Positions 1-7,810 of a stretch of DNA of 64,000 bases are shown in pieces. Origin of the DNA: Bacteroides fragilis. GTDB lineage: Bacteria > Bacteroidota > Bacteroidia > Bacteroidales > Bacteroidaceae. Both the position numbers and the translations under genes were made by a program. The stretch is from the NCBI RefSeq assembly GCF_002849695.1, contig NZ_CP018937.1, positions 1,302,001 to 1,366,000 of the forward strand, read 5' to 3'. Every line of letters begins with the position of its first letter. Positions within the stretch are counted from its first letter, which is position 1. The notes beneath the pieces were generated by a model. That model saw only the letters and a program-made list of their open reading frames with translations. It was not told the DNA's origin and did no database searches.

Positions 1-311
1 AATCGATATATGGGTTTACGTAATATGGATTTACTTGCTGTTTGATTGTATAATATTGATATATAGTATTTTATATAGATATCACTTTTGCTTGGTTTAT
101 TATGATTCTGATTGATCTTTACTTTCATGAAGTATATATGTTACCGAGCTGCTACTTTAATTAAGACTCATAAAGAATCTTTGTGAAATTGATAAGTGAT
201 TAGAAAACAGAGATTTATTTGAGTTTCGTAGGCGGATATCGTTTAATCATTTTTCTTTAGAAATCTTTTTTCTGAGACTTTTGTTACCTGTTTGTTACTT
301 ATAACGGAATA
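1..311. other. AT-rich spacer, no gene seen
   Basis: No convincing open reading frame or RNA gene is visible. The stretch is AT-rich and precedes the integrase gene. It contains TGGGTTTACG near position 11, the same ten bases found in the arms of the palindrome at 1621-1689, which may be chance. Confidence 0.5.
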
Positions 312-1493
312 ATGTCTATATTTATAACTAATAACATGCAAACAAATAATATGAAAAAAGAAGTAAGGATTAAAGAACCGGTTAGAATTAGAACCAAGTG
401 TCTGTCGAATGGTTGTGAGTCTATATATTTAGATATATATATAGATGGAAAGAGACAATATGAGTTTTTAAAGTTATATATAATACCTGAGCATACGCGG
501 GAAGACAAAGATTTAAATCAGAGTACTATGAAGCTTGCTAATGCGGTGAAAGCTCAAAGAATTGTAGAATTGCAGAATGGAATATATGGCTTTAACCATC
601 AAAAAGAGAAAAAGGATATAACACTGATAGACTATATAAAGTATTTGGCAGACAGGGATATAGAAAAAACTTCAAGAAAAGTGTCTATGTATACTTTGAT
701 ATATCATCTCCAGCGTTATGATAAATTAGGTATTAAGCTTAGGCAGATAGATAAAAAGTATATACTCGGCTTTATTGAGTACTTGAAAACTGCAACTCAG
801 AAGCATTGCAAAAGTATAAAGCATATAAATGCCAATACTCAGGTATATTATTATAAAGTTTTTCATTATTGCCTTAATAGTGCCATAATTGATGAAATTA
901 TAATCTCAAACCCGATGGATAAGATAAAAAAAGAGGAAAAACCTAAACGTAAAAGAACCGAAAGGGCCTTTTTAACTATTGATGAAGTTAAAACATTATC
1001 GCAAACGGATTTTCATAATAAGACTTTGAAGAGGGCTTTTCTATTTAGTTGTTTTTGTGGGTTGAGACATAGTGATATAGTGGCACTTACATGGGGAAAT
1101 CTAAAAAAAAATAAGATAGGGAAAATAGAACTGCATATGACACAGCAGAAAACTCAGGAACTCCTTTCGCTTCCTTTGAGTAATGAAGCTTTAAAACAAC
1201 TCCCGGTCCGTGGGAAGGCTCAGGATACAGAGAAAGTATTCAAAGGACTGATCAGTTTAGGAAGGACCAATGAGATATTGCCAAGATGGGCTGCTAAAGC
1301 CGGTATTCAAAAACATATCACATTTCATTCGGCACGCCATACTCATGCTACGATGATGATTACTCTTGGGGCTGATCTTTATACCGTGTCCAAACTCCTG
1401 GGACACACTAACATTCAAACAACTCAGATATATGCCAAGATAGTAGATGAAAGTAAAGAGAAAGCTATTGATCTGATTCCGGATATAACTTGA
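312..1493 (+). CDS. Tyrosine recombinase / phage-type integrase
   Basis: Site-specific tyrosine recombinase, 393 residues. The N-terminal two thirds look like an Arm/SAM-like core-binding region (about residues 95-200). The C-terminal catalytic domain shows the family residues: Arg in CGLRHSDI, the HxxR box in FHSARHTHA, the LLGHT box, and a nucleophile Tyr in TTQIYAKI. The length is normal for Bacteroides integrases. The start is uncertain: in-frame ATGs lie at 312, 336 and 351, and the last gives a more usual basic N-terminus (MKKEVRIKEP). No phage or transposon genes adjoin it, so it is probably a stand-alone recombinase of the kind Bacteroides keeps near surface-structure loci. A large palindrome and 22-nt repeats lie 130-240 nt beyond its stop codon and are candidate binding or crossover sites (inference). 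Confidence 0.9.
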   Translation: MSIFITNNMQTNNMKKEVRIKEPVRIRTKCLSNGCESIYLDIYIDGKRQYEFLKLYIIPEHTREDKDLNQSTMKLANAVKAQRIVELQNGIYGFNHQKEKKDITLIDYIKYLADRDIEKTSRKVSMYTLIYHLQRYDKLGIKLRQIDKKYILGFIEYLKTATQKHCKSIKHINANTQVYYYKVFHYCLNSAIIDEIIISNPMDKIKKEEKPKRKRTERAFLTIDEVKTLSQTDFHNKTLKRAFLFSCFCGLRHSDIVALTWGNLKKNKIGKIELHMTQQKTQELLSLPLSNEALKQLPVRGKAQDTEKVFKGLISLGRTNEILPRWAAKAGIQKHITFHSARHTHATMMITLGADLYTVSKLLGHTNIQTTQIYAKIVDESKEKAIDLIPDIT

Positions 1494-1620
1494 GAGAGTG
1501 ATAAATGGTTCGGGTATGTAGTTGCGAAAATGTGAACCTCAATCTTATGCCTGAATGTTGTGGAGTAACGATAAAAAGCTAATAAGACATAAGATGTTGA
1601 CAAACAGTGACATTAAATAC

Positions 1621-1689
1621 TAATATCTTGGGTTTACGAAGTTAACTTTAACACTGTGTTAAAGTTAACTTCGTAAACCCAAGATATTA
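1621..1689. repeat. 69-nt perfect palindrome
   Basis: Arms 1621-1654 and 1656-1689 are exact reverse complements (34 nt each) around a single T at 1655. The arms contain TTTACGAAGTTAAC and its complement. It lies in the 723-nt spacer between the integrase and the YjbH-like operon. It is much longer than a normal terminator stem and has no U-tract. The rest of the spacer (about 1731-2130) shows no gene. Confidence 0.9.
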
Positions 1690-1730
1690 ACTTCGTAAAT
1701 ACATAAGGTTAACTTCGTAAATCTAAGAAT
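1642..1730 (+). repeat. 22-nt-periodic TTAACTTCG array (array 1)
   Basis: TTAACTTCGTAAA occurs at 1665, 1687 and 1709, exactly 22 nt apart, preceded by a weaker TTAACTTTA at 1642 (23 nt). An inverted copy is part of the palindrome (1645 back to 1633). The conserved part is about 13 nt and the remainder of each unit varies, as in arrays of protein-binding sites. It is not a CRISPR, because the units are too short and have no spacer structure. Confidence 0.8.
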
Positions 1731-2132
1731 ATAATTGGCTGCTTTTGTAGTTAACATTGTTAATTCAACTGCTTTATATAGTAGGTTTATATTAATATAT
1801 GAATACATTATTATATATATACTGGTCTTTCCGATGCATTTCTGTTTTAGTTGGTAATAATTGTGCATTTGGTTAGATTAGCTACTACTTGATTTTACCC
1901 GGATTTAGTAAATTTGTAATATAGCGGTATTTTATTGGAAATTTAGTATTAATATATATTTCTATTTTATTTTATCATTTCTTTATTTATATAACTTGCT
2001 CTATTAGTGATTCTAAAATATATGATGGATATTATTTAAGATTATAAATGGTTTTTCTGGTCTATTTTTAAGTAAGCAGGAGTTCGAATGAAAAAAAACT
2101 GATACAAATCTGCGAAAAAACATGTAAAACTC

Positions 2133-2163
2133 TTTGGTATTATTAAAATTGTGTCTATTTTTG
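2133..2163 (+). promoter_or_regulatory. Bacteroidales promoter of the envelope operon
   Basis: TTTG at 2133-2136, a 19-nt spacer and TATTTTTG at 2156-2163 match the Bacteroidales consensus (TTTG at -33, TAnnTTTG at -7). Transcription would start near 2170, giving a leader of about 45 nt before the ATG at 2217. Confidence 0.75.
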
Positions 2164-2216
2164 CACCATATTTTGTATCTATAATTTTTAGGGTACATAA
2201 GTTTTAAAGCAAACAA

Positions 2217-3464
2217 ATGAATCACAAAAGCCCTTACATGAGGAAAAACATAACAATTGACGCTACTTTGCTCAGAATTTTACTCATATCATTCTGTTTA
2301 CTCCCTTTAAAAGGTGTATGTCAAACAGGAGAGGCTACTGTTGACGCACTGGTGAAAATGGGATTTGAGAATGTAGGGTGGACAGAAGATAATGAGGAAC
2401 GGGTTTTTGTGATACAGAATTCAGCCTATCGTCTTGAAGGAGTCGGAATAGGTAAAGCTGTTGATTTGATTCAAAAGATGGGTTTACCCGAAAATAAGCC
2501 ATGTAGGTTAATAGTTTTGGACAATAATATACCTCAGATATCTCTCTATTATCAGCCTATGAAAGGAGATAGTATTGCTGAAGCAAATCGGGCCGACTGG
2601 AATGTAAGTTATGATTTGGGAGAAGGATGGAAGCAGGCAAGACGTATTAAGAAGCAAAACAGTTCTTTGTTTAAGGTAGATATAGTGGTATATCCGGAAT
2701 TATTATTCAGAAACTATATTTTGTCTAAGGTCTATGAAATAGTGGTTAATGTCTCTCCTGCCATAGAAGTTTCTTTGTGGAAGGGAATGAAACTGACCGG
2801 ACAAGTGATTTTCCCTATCTATAATGATTATGGTCAAAGGTATAAGCAGATCCGTCCCGGATTTGTGACTTTGTCACAGACAGTGCGTTTGCCTCAACGC
2901 ACATTTCTGACCGCCTCAGTCGGATTTTTTAATAAGTTTCGCTGGGGAGGTGATTTAAAAGCAAAACACTTCTTTAAAGATGAGCGCTTTTCAGTAGATG
3001 CGCGTATCGGGTATACCGGAAGAGGGTATTTTGAAGATTGGGCCTTTTATCATGGTACCAAATGGACTCTGACCGGTTCTATCGGAGCTAATTTCTATTG
3101 GCCGAAATACAATACACAGTTTAGTTTAAAAGGAGAGCGATATTTGGAGGAAGAATATGGAGTCCGTTTTGATATGGTTCGCCATTTTCGCTATGCCTCT
3201 ATTGGCTTTTATGGAATGAAAGTGCAACATGCAGGTAATAAAGGACTGAATGGAGGTTTCTTGTTTCAGATAGCTTTGCCTCCATACAAATATAAGAGAA
3301 AGGGGTATATCCCAAGAGTAATGCCTAATAATTTCGGATTCCAATATAATGCGGGTAATGAACGTATATATGGTAAAGGGTATAACTCTCAGGCAAGTGA
3401 TAATGTAATGAATGATAATAGTTTTAATCCATATTTTGTAAAATCAGAATTATTAAATTTTTAA
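2217..3464 (+). CDS. Exported beta-barrel-like protein, YjbH C-terminal-half type
   Basis: A 415-residue exported protein with a hydrophobic signal segment (about residues 17-35, ending near VCQTG). The start could be the ATG at 2217 or at 2238. After a globular N-terminal part (about 40-110), the C-terminal half is rich in alternating aromatic and polar strands (for example GANFYWPKYNTQFSLKGERY), and its GGFLFQIALPP stretch resembles the end of YjbH-type outer-membrane proteins. First gene of a four-gene operon with a lipoprotein, a YjbH-like N-terminal-half protein and OmpA, which suggests that a YjbH-like exopolysaccharide-related barrel is split over two polypeptides. The YjbH assignment is inference from general resemblance; exported beta-rich protein is safer. 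Confidence 0.6.
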   Translation: MNHKSPYMRKNITIDATLLRILLISFCLLPLKGVCQTGEATVDALVKMGFENVGWTEDNEERVFVIQNSAYRLEGVGIGKAVDLIQKMGLPENKPCRLIVLDNNIPQISLYYQPMKGDSIAEANRADWNVSYDLGEGWKQARRIKKQNSSLFKVDIVVYPELLFRNYILSKVYEIVVNVSPAIEVSLWKGMKLTGQVIFPIYNDYGQRYKQIRPGFVTLSQTVRLPQRTFLTASVGFFNKFRWGGDLKAKHFFKDERFSVDARIGYTGRGYFEDWAFYHGTKWTLTGSIGANFYWPKYNTQFSLKGERYLEEEYGVRFDMVRHFRYASIGFYGMKVQHAGNKGLNGGFLFQIALPPYKYKRKGYIPRVMPNNFGFQYNAGNERIYGKGYNSQASDNVMNDNSFNPYFVKSELLNF

Positions 3465-3474
3465 TTTTATTGAG

Positions 3475-4551
3475 ATGAAAATGAAAAGTAAATTTTTCGG
3501 TAATGGCGCTAAGTTAGCGTTAGCCGTTTTGGCAGTTTGCGGTACACTGTTTACAAGCTGCTACGAGAAAGCAGAAGTTGATGAAGCAACAAAACCAGCC
3601 CCTGCAAAGTATTATATTGCCGGTACTATTACTGACGCAACTACAGGTCAGGTTTTGACTACTGCTAAAGTTACATTGGGTGGCGAATCAGTTGGAGCTA
3701 CATTCAACAAAGAAGTTACTTATAAAGCAGAAGGATATAGCTTGGAAGTTTCTGCAACCGGTTATTATTCTGTAACAAGACAAGTATACCTGAACCAGGT
3801 TAGTGACGGCCAGACAAGTGTTGCTACTGTAGACGTTGCTTTGGTTTCTGTTGAAGCAGCAACTATTCCTCCGGTAGTTTCTCCGACTGATCCTAAGACT
3901 GATGTTACTGAATCTGAAGCCGGAGCATTGGTAACTAAAGCAGCTGAAGAAGCTAAACCTTCTGCTGAAACAGTTAAGAATATGTGGGATGGCGCAACAG
4001 CTACAGCTGAGGAAAAGGCTGGTCTGGAAACTACAAAAGAGTTGACCGGTGACGTTACTACTGGAGCTACTACTGCTGAGGCTCAGGCTGATGGATCGAT
4101 TTTGGTTACTACTCCGTTTGAATTTGCAAACTCTGTTAAAGATGCCGCTATCTTGGTTCCTTACTTCTACAATGAAGGTTGTGAACTTACAGGTGATGTA
4201 AAAGAAGTGGCTGCTCCTGCAACAAGAGCAGAAGGCGCTGTTTCTACTGATATTCAGGCTGCTTTCCTTGCAAATGCTGCTAAAGCTTTGAATAAGAATG
4301 CCGGTTTCGTACAGAAGGTTGGTTATGCTAAAATCAGCGTATTGAGCGGTTATGGTATTATTGGCTATAGAGTTAAAGGACAATTGGTTTCTAAGAAGCT
4401 GACATTCCTGATCTCTGGCAAATATTATGAAGGTATCGTTTCTTACCAGAACAGCGTAATGATCTATCCTAACTATTACAGCCACGATTCTCACGATTCT
4501 CATGACTCTCACGGCTTCAACCCGAACGCCGGTGGTGGATCTAACGACTAA
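3475..4551 (+). CDS. Lipoprotein, DUF3869-like, with His/Asp/Ser-rich tail
   Basis: A 358-residue predicted lipoprotein. The signal peptide ends in a lipobox (LFTSC, Cys near residue 29). A carboxypeptidase-regulatory-like beta-sandwich follows (about 45-125: YYIAGTITDATTGQVL...), then a Pro/Glu/Ala-rich region and a C-terminal globular part (YAKISVLSGYGIIGYRVKG). Bacteroides proteins with this layout are grouped as DUF3869; I recall this and did not search it. The end carries three tandem HDS units followed by a Gly/Asn tail. The gene is only 10 nt downstream of the preceding one, so co-transcription is expected. Codon use is GC-richer than the flanks, as in abundant envelope proteins. Function unknown; probably the outer-membrane-anchored member of the YjbH/OmpA system. 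Confidence 0.65.
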   Translation: MKMKSKFFGNGAKLALAVLAVCGTLFTSCYEKAEVDEATKPAPAKYYIAGTITDATTGQVLTTAKVTLGGESVGATFNKEVTYKAEGYSLEVSATGYYSVTRQVYLNQVSDGQTSVATVDVALVSVEAATIPPVVSPTDPKTDVTESEAGALVTKAAEEAKPSAETVKNMWDGATATAEEKAGLETTKELTGDVTTGATTAEAQADGSILVTTPFEFANSVKDAAILVPYFYNEGCELTGDVKEVAAPATRAEGAVSTDIQAAFLANAAKALNKNAGFVQKVGYAKISVLSGYGIIGYRVKGQLVSKKLTFLISGKYYEGIVSYQNSVMIYPNYYSHDSHDSHDSHGFNPNAGGGSND

Positions 4552-4620
4552 TCAGAGGTAAAAGTAATTGTTGAGAATTAAAAAGTACGAGTTGAACCGA
4601 AAGTATAGAAACTGCAGGTA

Positions 4621-5370
4621 ATGATGAAAAAGATACTTCTTATGGGCTTGTTCCTTTGCTGTCATTTGGCACTTTCGGCTCAGTTGACGTACGGAACTAC
4701 CGGTTTGCTCCATGCTCCGTCAGCAGAAATGCAACGGGATAAGACAGTGATGATCGGTGGAAATTTTCTAAATAAGGAGATAACTCCTCCTACATGGGAT
4801 TACCATACGTATAATTACTTTTTGAACGTGACTATCTTTCCCTGGCTCGAAATAGCCTATACATGTACGCTGTTTCAGTCGCAGACTATAGGGATTGACT
4901 GGAAAGTTGGAAAGAAGAAGTTTACGAATCAGGACAGATATTTTTCTGCCCGTTTGCGAGTTTTGAAAGAAGGACAATTGTGGAAGCACATGCCGGCTGT
5001 TGTAGTGGGAACTTCTGATCCTTATACTGAGTCAGGCGATGGGCAAGTAGGTTCTGCCGATGGTAATGGCTATTTTTGCCGTTTTTATGTCGCAGCCACC
5101 AAGCATATCCCGGTTGGAAAGGAGAAGATAGGTGTGCATCTGTCATATCTGTACAACCGAAGAGTGGATTACCACTTGAATGGATTAGCCGGAGGGCTCA
5201 CTTATGCTCCATCTTTTGCTCCTGATCTGACAGTGATCGCAGAATATGATGCAAAGGACTTCGCGTTTGGTGCTACCTATTTGCTTTTCAACCATTTGCA
5301 TGCGCAGGTAGAATTGCAAAGAATGAAATATTTTACCGGCGGGCTTACATATAAGATTTATTTGAAGTAA
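4621..5370 (+). CDS. YjbH-like outer-membrane protein (N-terminal-half type)
   Basis: A 249-residue exported protein. The signal peptide ends near ALSAQ (residue 20), followed by TYGTTGLLHAPSAEMQRD, the GL-x-x-x-PSA-x-M opening typical of YjbH-family exopolysaccharide-associated barrels. The rest is beta-strand rich (YLNVTIFPWLEIAYTCTLF, IGVHLSYLYNRRVDYHLNG) and ends in a short strand plus Lys rather than an OmpA domain. Full-length YjbH is near 700 residues, so this is about a third, with the 2217 gene perhaps supplying the remainder. In enterobacteria yjbEFGH is linked to exopolysaccharide production; a similar role here is inference. Third gene of the operon; spacing to ompA is 60 nt. Confidence 0.65.
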   Translation: MMKKILLMGLFLCCHLALSAQLTYGTTGLLHAPSAEMQRDKTVMIGGNFLNKEITPPTWDYHTYNYFLNVTIFPWLEIAYTCTLFQSQTIGIDWKVGKKKFTNQDRYFSARLRVLKEGQLWKHMPAVVVGTSDPYTESGDGQVGSADGNGYFCRFYVAATKHIPVGKEKIGVHLSYLYNRRVDYHLNGLAGGLTYAPSFAPDLTVIAEYDAKDFAFGATYLLFNHLHAQVELQRMKYFTGGLTYKIYLK

Positions 5371-5430
5371 GCAGAATGGTCGGAGCAAATAAGAAACTAA
5401 AAGAGTTGAAATATTTAAAAACAAAAAACA

Positions 5431-6549
5431 ATGAAAAGTAAATTAGTAATATTATCTTTATTGTTGGCCGGTGCTACTGCAGCTACTGCTCAGACTAAAG
5501 AGACGTTCTATAGCGAAAGCTTTAAGGACAATATCTTTGTGAGTGTAGGTGTTGGCGCTCAGGGTTGTGTAAACCCGGACAACTTTGATTATGGCTTTGG
5601 TAAAGCCATAACTCCGCTGATCAATGTGTCAGTTGGTAAACTGTTCAATCCGGTTTGGGGTATCCGTGGTCAGGTGGCTGGCGCATGGACTACCTTGTAT
5701 TCTAACTACGGACAACCTGCCGATACTTATATTAAGAGTAAGAATAAACATTACTTCACTCTGCGTGCGGACGGTATGTTTAACTTGTCGAATGCTATTG
5801 GCGGTTACAATCCGGACCGTTTGTTCACAGTTTCTGTTTTTGCAGGTCCCGGTTTGACATTTGCCAAAGCTTATGGCGATCAGGATAAAGTAAATGCACT
5901 GATCAACGGTTCTGTTGGTTTGGCTGGACAGTTCAATATCAATAAGTATTTAGATATCAACATTGAAGCAAGAGGCGAGGTTTCTCCTTCTCCGTTCGGT
6001 AATATTAGCTCTGCCCATACCGACGGCGCTGTTTCTCTGACTGCAGGTGTAACTTATACATTTGGTGGCAAGAGATTCGTATCTTGTGGTTCTCAGGTAG
6101 ACCAGAATGCTATCAATGAAGAACTGAATCGTTACAGAAGCGAACTGGCTAAGGCTCAGTCTGACTTGGCTGATGCCAAGAACGCACTGGCTAACGTGAA
6201 ACCTGTAACAAAAGAAGTTGTGAAGGAAGTTGAAGTAGCCGGACCTCGTGCTATCTTCTTCCAGATTGGCAAATCTAAGATTGACGACTATGGTATGGTT
6301 AATATTCAGTTGGCAGCTAAGATCCTGAAGGCTAATCCGGATAAGAAATATAAGGTGGCAGGTTATGCAGATAAAGCTACCGGTAGCGCCAAGTGGAACC
6401 AGAAGTTGTCTGAAGCTCGTGCACAGGCTGTTTACGATGCACTTATTAAAGAAGGTGTAAGCAAGGATCAGCTTGAACTGGTAGGCTTCGGTGGAACTGC
6501 CAACATGTTTGGCAAGAACTTCTTGAACCGCGTTGTGATTCTGGAATAA
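5431..6549 (+). CDS. OmpA-family outer-membrane protein
   Basis: A 372-residue protein with signal peptide (cut near TAATAQ), an eight-strand-type beta-barrel (about 25-205: ISVGKLFNPVWGIRGQVAGAW...), a short coiled-coil linker (about 225-255: NEELNRYRSELAKAQSDLA) and a C-terminal OmpA-like peptidoglycan-binding domain (about 275-372: IFFQIGKSKID, AGYADKATGS, LSEARAQAVYDAL, NRVVI). It links outer membrane and cell wall. Last gene of the operon begun at 2217 and followed by a strong terminator at 6590. Codon use is strongly biased, suggesting high expression. Confidence 0.92.
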   Translation: MKSKLVILSLLLAGATAATAQTKETFYSESFKDNIFVSVGVGAQGCVNPDNFDYGFGKAITPLINVSVGKLFNPVWGIRGQVAGAWTTLYSNYGQPADTYIKSKNKHYFTLRADGMFNLSNAIGGYNPDRLFTVSVFAGPGLTFAKAYGDQDKVNALINGSVGLAGQFNINKYLDINIEARGEVSPSPFGNISSAHTDGAVSLTAGVTYTFGGKRFVSCGSQVDQNAINEELNRYRSELAKAQSDLADAKNALANVKPVTKEVVKEVEVAGPRAIFFQIGKSKIDDYGMVNIQLAAKILKANPDKKYKVAGYADKATGSAKWNQKLSEARAQAVYDALIKEGVSKDQLELVGFGGTANMFGKNFLNRVVILE

Positions 6550-6589
6550 TACAACTTTATTGAGGCAATAGCCCGATAAATAATGGAAG

Positions 6590-6617
6590 GGGTATCCGCA
6601 CAACGGATACCCTTTTT
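6590..6617 (+). terminator. Rho-independent terminator after ompA
   Basis: GGGTATCCG (6590-6598) pairs with CGGATACCC (6604-6612) around a 5-nt loop and is followed by TTTTT. It separates the envelope operon from ruvX. Confidence 0.9.
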
Positions 6618-6652
6618 GTTTGTTAAATAGGGAATAATCCAAATTTTAATCG

Positions 6653-6660
6653 TATTTTTG
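6653..6660 (+). promoter_or_regulatory. -7 element of the ruvX-def promoter
   Basis: TATTTTTG matches TAnnTTTG. It lies 10 nt before the ruvX ATG, so the message is probably almost leaderless. Confidence 0.7.
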
Positions 6661-6670
6661 CACTCCAAAT

Positions 6671-7087
6671 ATGAGTAGAATAATAGCAATAGATTACGGA
6701 CGAAAACGTACAGGAATAGCTGTGAGTGATGCGATGCAGATTATCGCTAACGGGCTGACAACTGTACCAAGTCATGAACTTCTGGATTTCATAACCAATT
6801 ATGTAAAACAGGAACCGGTGGAACGCATTATTATAGGTTTGCCGAAGCAGATGAATAATGAGGTTTCTGAAAATATGAAAAATATAGAGCCTTTTGTACG
6901 TTCGTTAAGAAAACGTTTGCCTGATATTCCCGTTGAATATGTAGATGAACGTTTTACTTCTGTGCTTGCACACCGTACGATGCTTGAAGCCGGGCTTAAG
7001 AAAAAAGACAGACAGAACAAGGCATTGGTCGATGAAATTAGCGCAACTATTATTTTGCAGTCTTATCTGGAAAGCAAACGTTTGTAA
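6671..7087 (+). CDS. ruvX: Holliday junction resolvase-like nuclease RuvX (YqgF)
   Basis: A 138-residue protein, typical length for the YqgF/RuvX family of RNase H-fold nucleases (pre-16S rRNA 5' maturation in E. coli, putative Holliday junction resolvase). Seen: the N-terminal IIAIDYGRKRTGIAVSDA motif with catalytic Asp7, ERIIIGLPKQMNNEVSENM in the middle, VEYVDERFTSVLAH, and the C-terminal KALVDEISATIILQSYL with the late acidic residue. Followed 35 nt later by def, probably in one operon. Confidence 0.96.
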   Translation: MSRIIAIDYGRKRTGIAVSDAMQIIANGLTTVPSHELLDFITNYVKQEPVERIIIGLPKQMNNEVSENMKNIEPFVRSLRKRLPDIPVEYVDERFTSVLAHRTMLEAGLKKKDRQNKALVDEISATIILQSYLESKRL

Positions 7088-7122
7088 GAAGAAAGAATAT
7101 TTAAAAAGAATAATTATAAGAT

Positions 7123-7677
7123 ATGATTTTACCTATTTATGTATATGGTCAGCCAGTTCTCAGGCAGGTGGCGGAGGATATCACGCCGGATTATCCGAAC
7201 CTGAAAGAGCTGATTGAAAATATGTTTGAAACGATGGATCATGCCGATGGGGTAGGGCTTGCCGCTCCTCAGATTGGCTTACCTGTCCGCGTAGTTGTTA
7301 TTAACCTGGATGTGCTTTCAGAAGATTATCCTGAATACAAGGATTTTCGTAAGGCTTATATAAACGCACATATTGATGTTGTGGAGGGTGACGAAGTATC
7401 CATGGAAGAAGGATGTCTTAGTCTGCCCGGCATACACGAGTCTGTAAAGAGAGGCAGTAAGATTCACGTACGATATATGGATGAAAATTTTGTAGAGCAT
7501 AACGAAGTGGTAGAAGGGTTTCTGGCACGGGTTATGCAGCATGAATTTGACCATTTGGACGGGAAAATGTTCATAGATCACATTTCTCCTTTGCGTAAAC
7601 AAATGATAAAAGGAAAACTGAATACGATGTTGAAAGGAAAGGCTCGTAGCTCCTATAAGATGAAGCAGGTGAAATGA
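7123..7677 (+). CDS. def: Peptide deformylase
   Basis: Removes the N-terminal formyl group from nascent proteins. 184 residues. All three family motifs are present: [10 protein letters not shown] (motif 1), EEGCLSLPG with the metal-binding Cys (motif 2) and QHEFDHLDG with the HExxH-like metal site (motif 3). Starts at ATG 7123, 35 nt after ruvX, with no terminator between; the operon ends at the terminator near 7705. Confidence 0.98.
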   Translation: MILPIYVYGQPVLRQVAEDITPDYPNLKELIENMFETMDHADGVGLAAPQIGLPVRVVVINLDVLSEDYPEYKDFRKAYINAHIDVVEGDEVSMEEGCLSLPGIHESVKRGSKIHVRYMDENFVEHNEVVEGFLARVMQHEFDHLDGKMFIDHISPLRKQMIKGKLNTMLKGKARSSYKMKQVK

Positions 7678-7702
7678 TATACCTGAGATTTTCGAATAAA
7701 AA

Positions 7703-7750
7703 GCAATGGGTAAAGTTGATCATATAAATCAATTTTACCCATTACTTTTT
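7703..7750. terminator. Bidirectional terminator between def and the convergent beta-propeller gene
   Basis: Arms 7705-7720 and 7728-7743 pair over 16 bp with one G-U. An A-tract precedes and a TTTTT follows, so it can stop transcription from both sides. Confidence 0.85.
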
Positions 7751-7810
7751 CAGGACTGCATCTCAAATATCCTGCAACGGCTATTTGATGTTTTTCTTAA
7801 AAGAGTCCGG

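Noticed and set aside
1642..1730. CRISPR array
   Set aside because: Units are 22 nt in all with a conserved core of about 13 nt and no separate spacers, and no cas genes are present.
312..2130. Integrated phage or conjugative element
   Set aside because: Only an integrase is present. No tRNA attachment site, flanking direct repeats, phage, relaxase or transfer genes are visible nearby.
3688..4512. 274-residue minus-strand open frame across the lipoprotein gene
   Set aside because: It is the mirror of the strongly biased codon use of the real lipoprotein gene. Its Ser/Cys/Phe-rich translation has no sensible domain or signal, and the plus-strand gene has a lipobox and operon context.
5950..6642. 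230-residue minus-strand frame over ompA
   Set aside because: Antisense to a clear OmpA domain, runs through the ompA terminator, and has Cys/Leu-rich shadow composition.
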